Shown in pieces: positions 13,456 to 14,664 of a stretch of DNA of 14,664 nt. The notes under the pieces are model-generated. The model ran no database searches. It saw only the letters and a program-made list of their open reading frames with translations, and was not told the origin of the DNA. The stretch's first letter is position 1. Each line of letters starts with the position of its first letter. This DNA comes from Anaerolineales bacterium (GTDB lineage: Bacteria > Chloroflexota > Anaerolineae > 4572-78 > J111). Location of the stretch: assembly GCA_012032575.1 (NCBI GenBank), contig JAAUSP010000135.1, positions 1-14,664 of the forward strand, given 5' to 3'. The translations under genes and the position numbers were made by a program.

Positions 13456-14664
13456 ATGAATAGAAAAATTAAAGTTTTAATGATTGGTGATTCGATTTTG
13501 GCTCCGTCTGGTGTTGGGCATGTTTGTAAAAACATTGTCGATGCTCTCTTAAAATCAGGAAAATTTCAAGTCCATTTTCTTGCGGGAGCGATTAAACACG
13601 ATGATTATCGTCCGATCCGATTTCAAGAATACGGAGAAGATTTAACGCTCTACCCCGTTGATGAGTACTCAAATCAAGACATAATTCGAGGTATGATACG
13701 GGCTCACAGACCGGATATGCTTTTTTCATTACTGACCCTCGGTTTTATTATTGGCTTTGGGCAATTGAAAACGAAATCCGCCCTTTATTACCAATTTTAT
13801 ATCACCACGTCTGGGACAATTATCCTTACCCAAAATATAACGAAGTTCTATACAAATCTACTGATTACATTTACACCATTTCGAAATTAACAAGCGACAT
13901 TGTTAAAACCGTATCGCCCACAACCAACGAACTTTACGTTCCTCACGCGGTTGATACGAAAACCTTTAAACCCCTTCCAAAAGAAGAAGTTGAAAAGTTC
14001 CGTCGAGAAAATTTTAACTTCTTAAAAGAAGGAGAACTTTTATTTTTCTATAACGGTCGCAACGCTCGTCGAAAGATGACCGGTTCTATGCTCTTCTGGT
14101 TCAAGGATTATCTTGATAAAGTCGGTTGGGACAAGGCATCTCTTCTGATGCATACAGAACCTCACGACCCTAACGGACAAAATTTGTATACCATCATTCA
14201 GGATTTAGGATTAATGAAGGCAGGGAAGGTTAAGTTTTCTCAACAGAAAATGCCCGCCGAAGGGCTTAACATGCTCTATAACGCTGTCGATGCAACCATC
14301 AACATTTCCGACGCGGAAGGGTTTGGGTTGCCTATTCTCGAAAGCCTCTCGGCGGAAACGCCAGCAATCGTCAACATGACCGGTGGCCCGCAAGAGTTGG
14401 TCACGGATGGAAATGATTGGTTTGGCATCGGCATTAAGCCCGCATCCCGAGCGATTATTGGGAGCCAACAGATTCCTTACATCTATGAAGACCGAATCTC
14501 CGGAGAGGATTTCGTATCAGCTCTCGAAAAATTCACAAACCTTTCGAAAGAAGAGCGAAAAGAGATGGGAAGAAAAGGTCGAGAACACGCAATAAAAAAT
14601 TATAATTTTGAGACCTTTAATAAAACCTGGGTTGATGAATTAACGAAAGTTTATGAAAAAGAAG
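13456..14664 (+). CDS. GT-B glycosyltransferase, 3'-truncated by the window (one frameshift)
   Basis: MNRKIKVLMIGDSILAPSGVGHVCKNIVDAL is a GT-B N-terminal Rossmann start with a glycine-rich loop. The frame breaks at the T6 run 13721-13726, where one T is missing. The next frame gives ITDPRFYYWLWAIENEIRPLLP, YHHVWDNYPYP and SDIVKTVSPTTNELYVPHAVDTKTFKP, typical of family 4 enzymes, then NGRNARRKMTG (donor phosphate contacts) and DAEGFGLPILESLSAETPA, the E-x7-E motif. At least 403 residues lie in the window and the frame is open at 14663, so the gene runs on. It is cytosolic with no signal peptide. It would transfer a sugar from a nucleotide donor, perhaps to phage DNA, a virion protein or host envelope glycan; the acceptor is not visible. 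The last 450 bases are richer in G/C codons than its own start and neighbours. Confidence 0.85.

Overview
The window reads as part of a large AT-rich double-stranded DNA tailed phage (Caudoviricetes). The grounds are: every gene lies on the + strand; genes are packed with gaps of a few bases or with ATGA/ATGAATAG-type overlaps; there is a small tRNA cluster; four tandem paralogues look like virion surface proteins; there are two homing-type elements (an HNH endonuclease and an intein); and there is a phage-style set of auxiliary genes (PIN-PhoH, Cas4-like nuclease, small zincins, glycosyltransferase). TAA, TAG and TGA all act as ordinary stops. I cannot name the phage or its host from the sequence; an aquatic phage is a reasonable guess.

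Layout. 1-342 is the tail of an unrecognised gene. 362-565 is a small basic winged-helix-like protein. 578-1084 is an HNH endonuclease broken by two compensating indels. 1164-1405 holds tRNA-Thr(UGU), tRNA-Tyr(GUA) and tRNA-Asn(GUU). 1418-6300 holds four tandem paralogues of about 400 residues, each with the same N-terminal module and a central DRDIRGTG..VQIGQ.VW module; the third carries a frameshift. 6302-6685 is a small companion protein. 6716-9616 is a run of small auxiliary genes, including two HExxH proteins, an AT-hook acidic protein, a 255-residue protein and an AYGDSF-family protein. 9627-12072 is one PIN-PhoH fusion gene with an intein of about 366 residues inside its Walker B motif. 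12069-12519 encodes what looks like a degenerate zincin. 12565-13409 encodes a Cas4-like PD-(D/E)XK Fe-S nuclease. 13456 to the window end is a GT-B glycosyltransferase.

The main caveat is frame integrity. I count eleven firm one-base indels, plus one tentative one at the left edge, where a conserved protein continues in another frame. Several are in A or T homopolymers, and both signs occur. This looks more like consensus errors from a long-read or metagenomic assembly than like decay. Gene coordinates below are given for the repaired genes, with the break positions stated.

How the genes may work together: the paralogues are probably alternative or co-assembled surface proteins. The PIN-PhoH, Cas4-like nuclease, zincins and glycosyltransferase would act in RNA or DNA processing, protein handling and modification of DNA, virion or host surface. 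No wholly new system is demonstrated. The most interesting items are the intein-split PIN-PhoH, the paralogue array with unusual start sites, the terminator-like hairpin inside the HNH gene, and the possible zincin that has lost its metal-binding residues.
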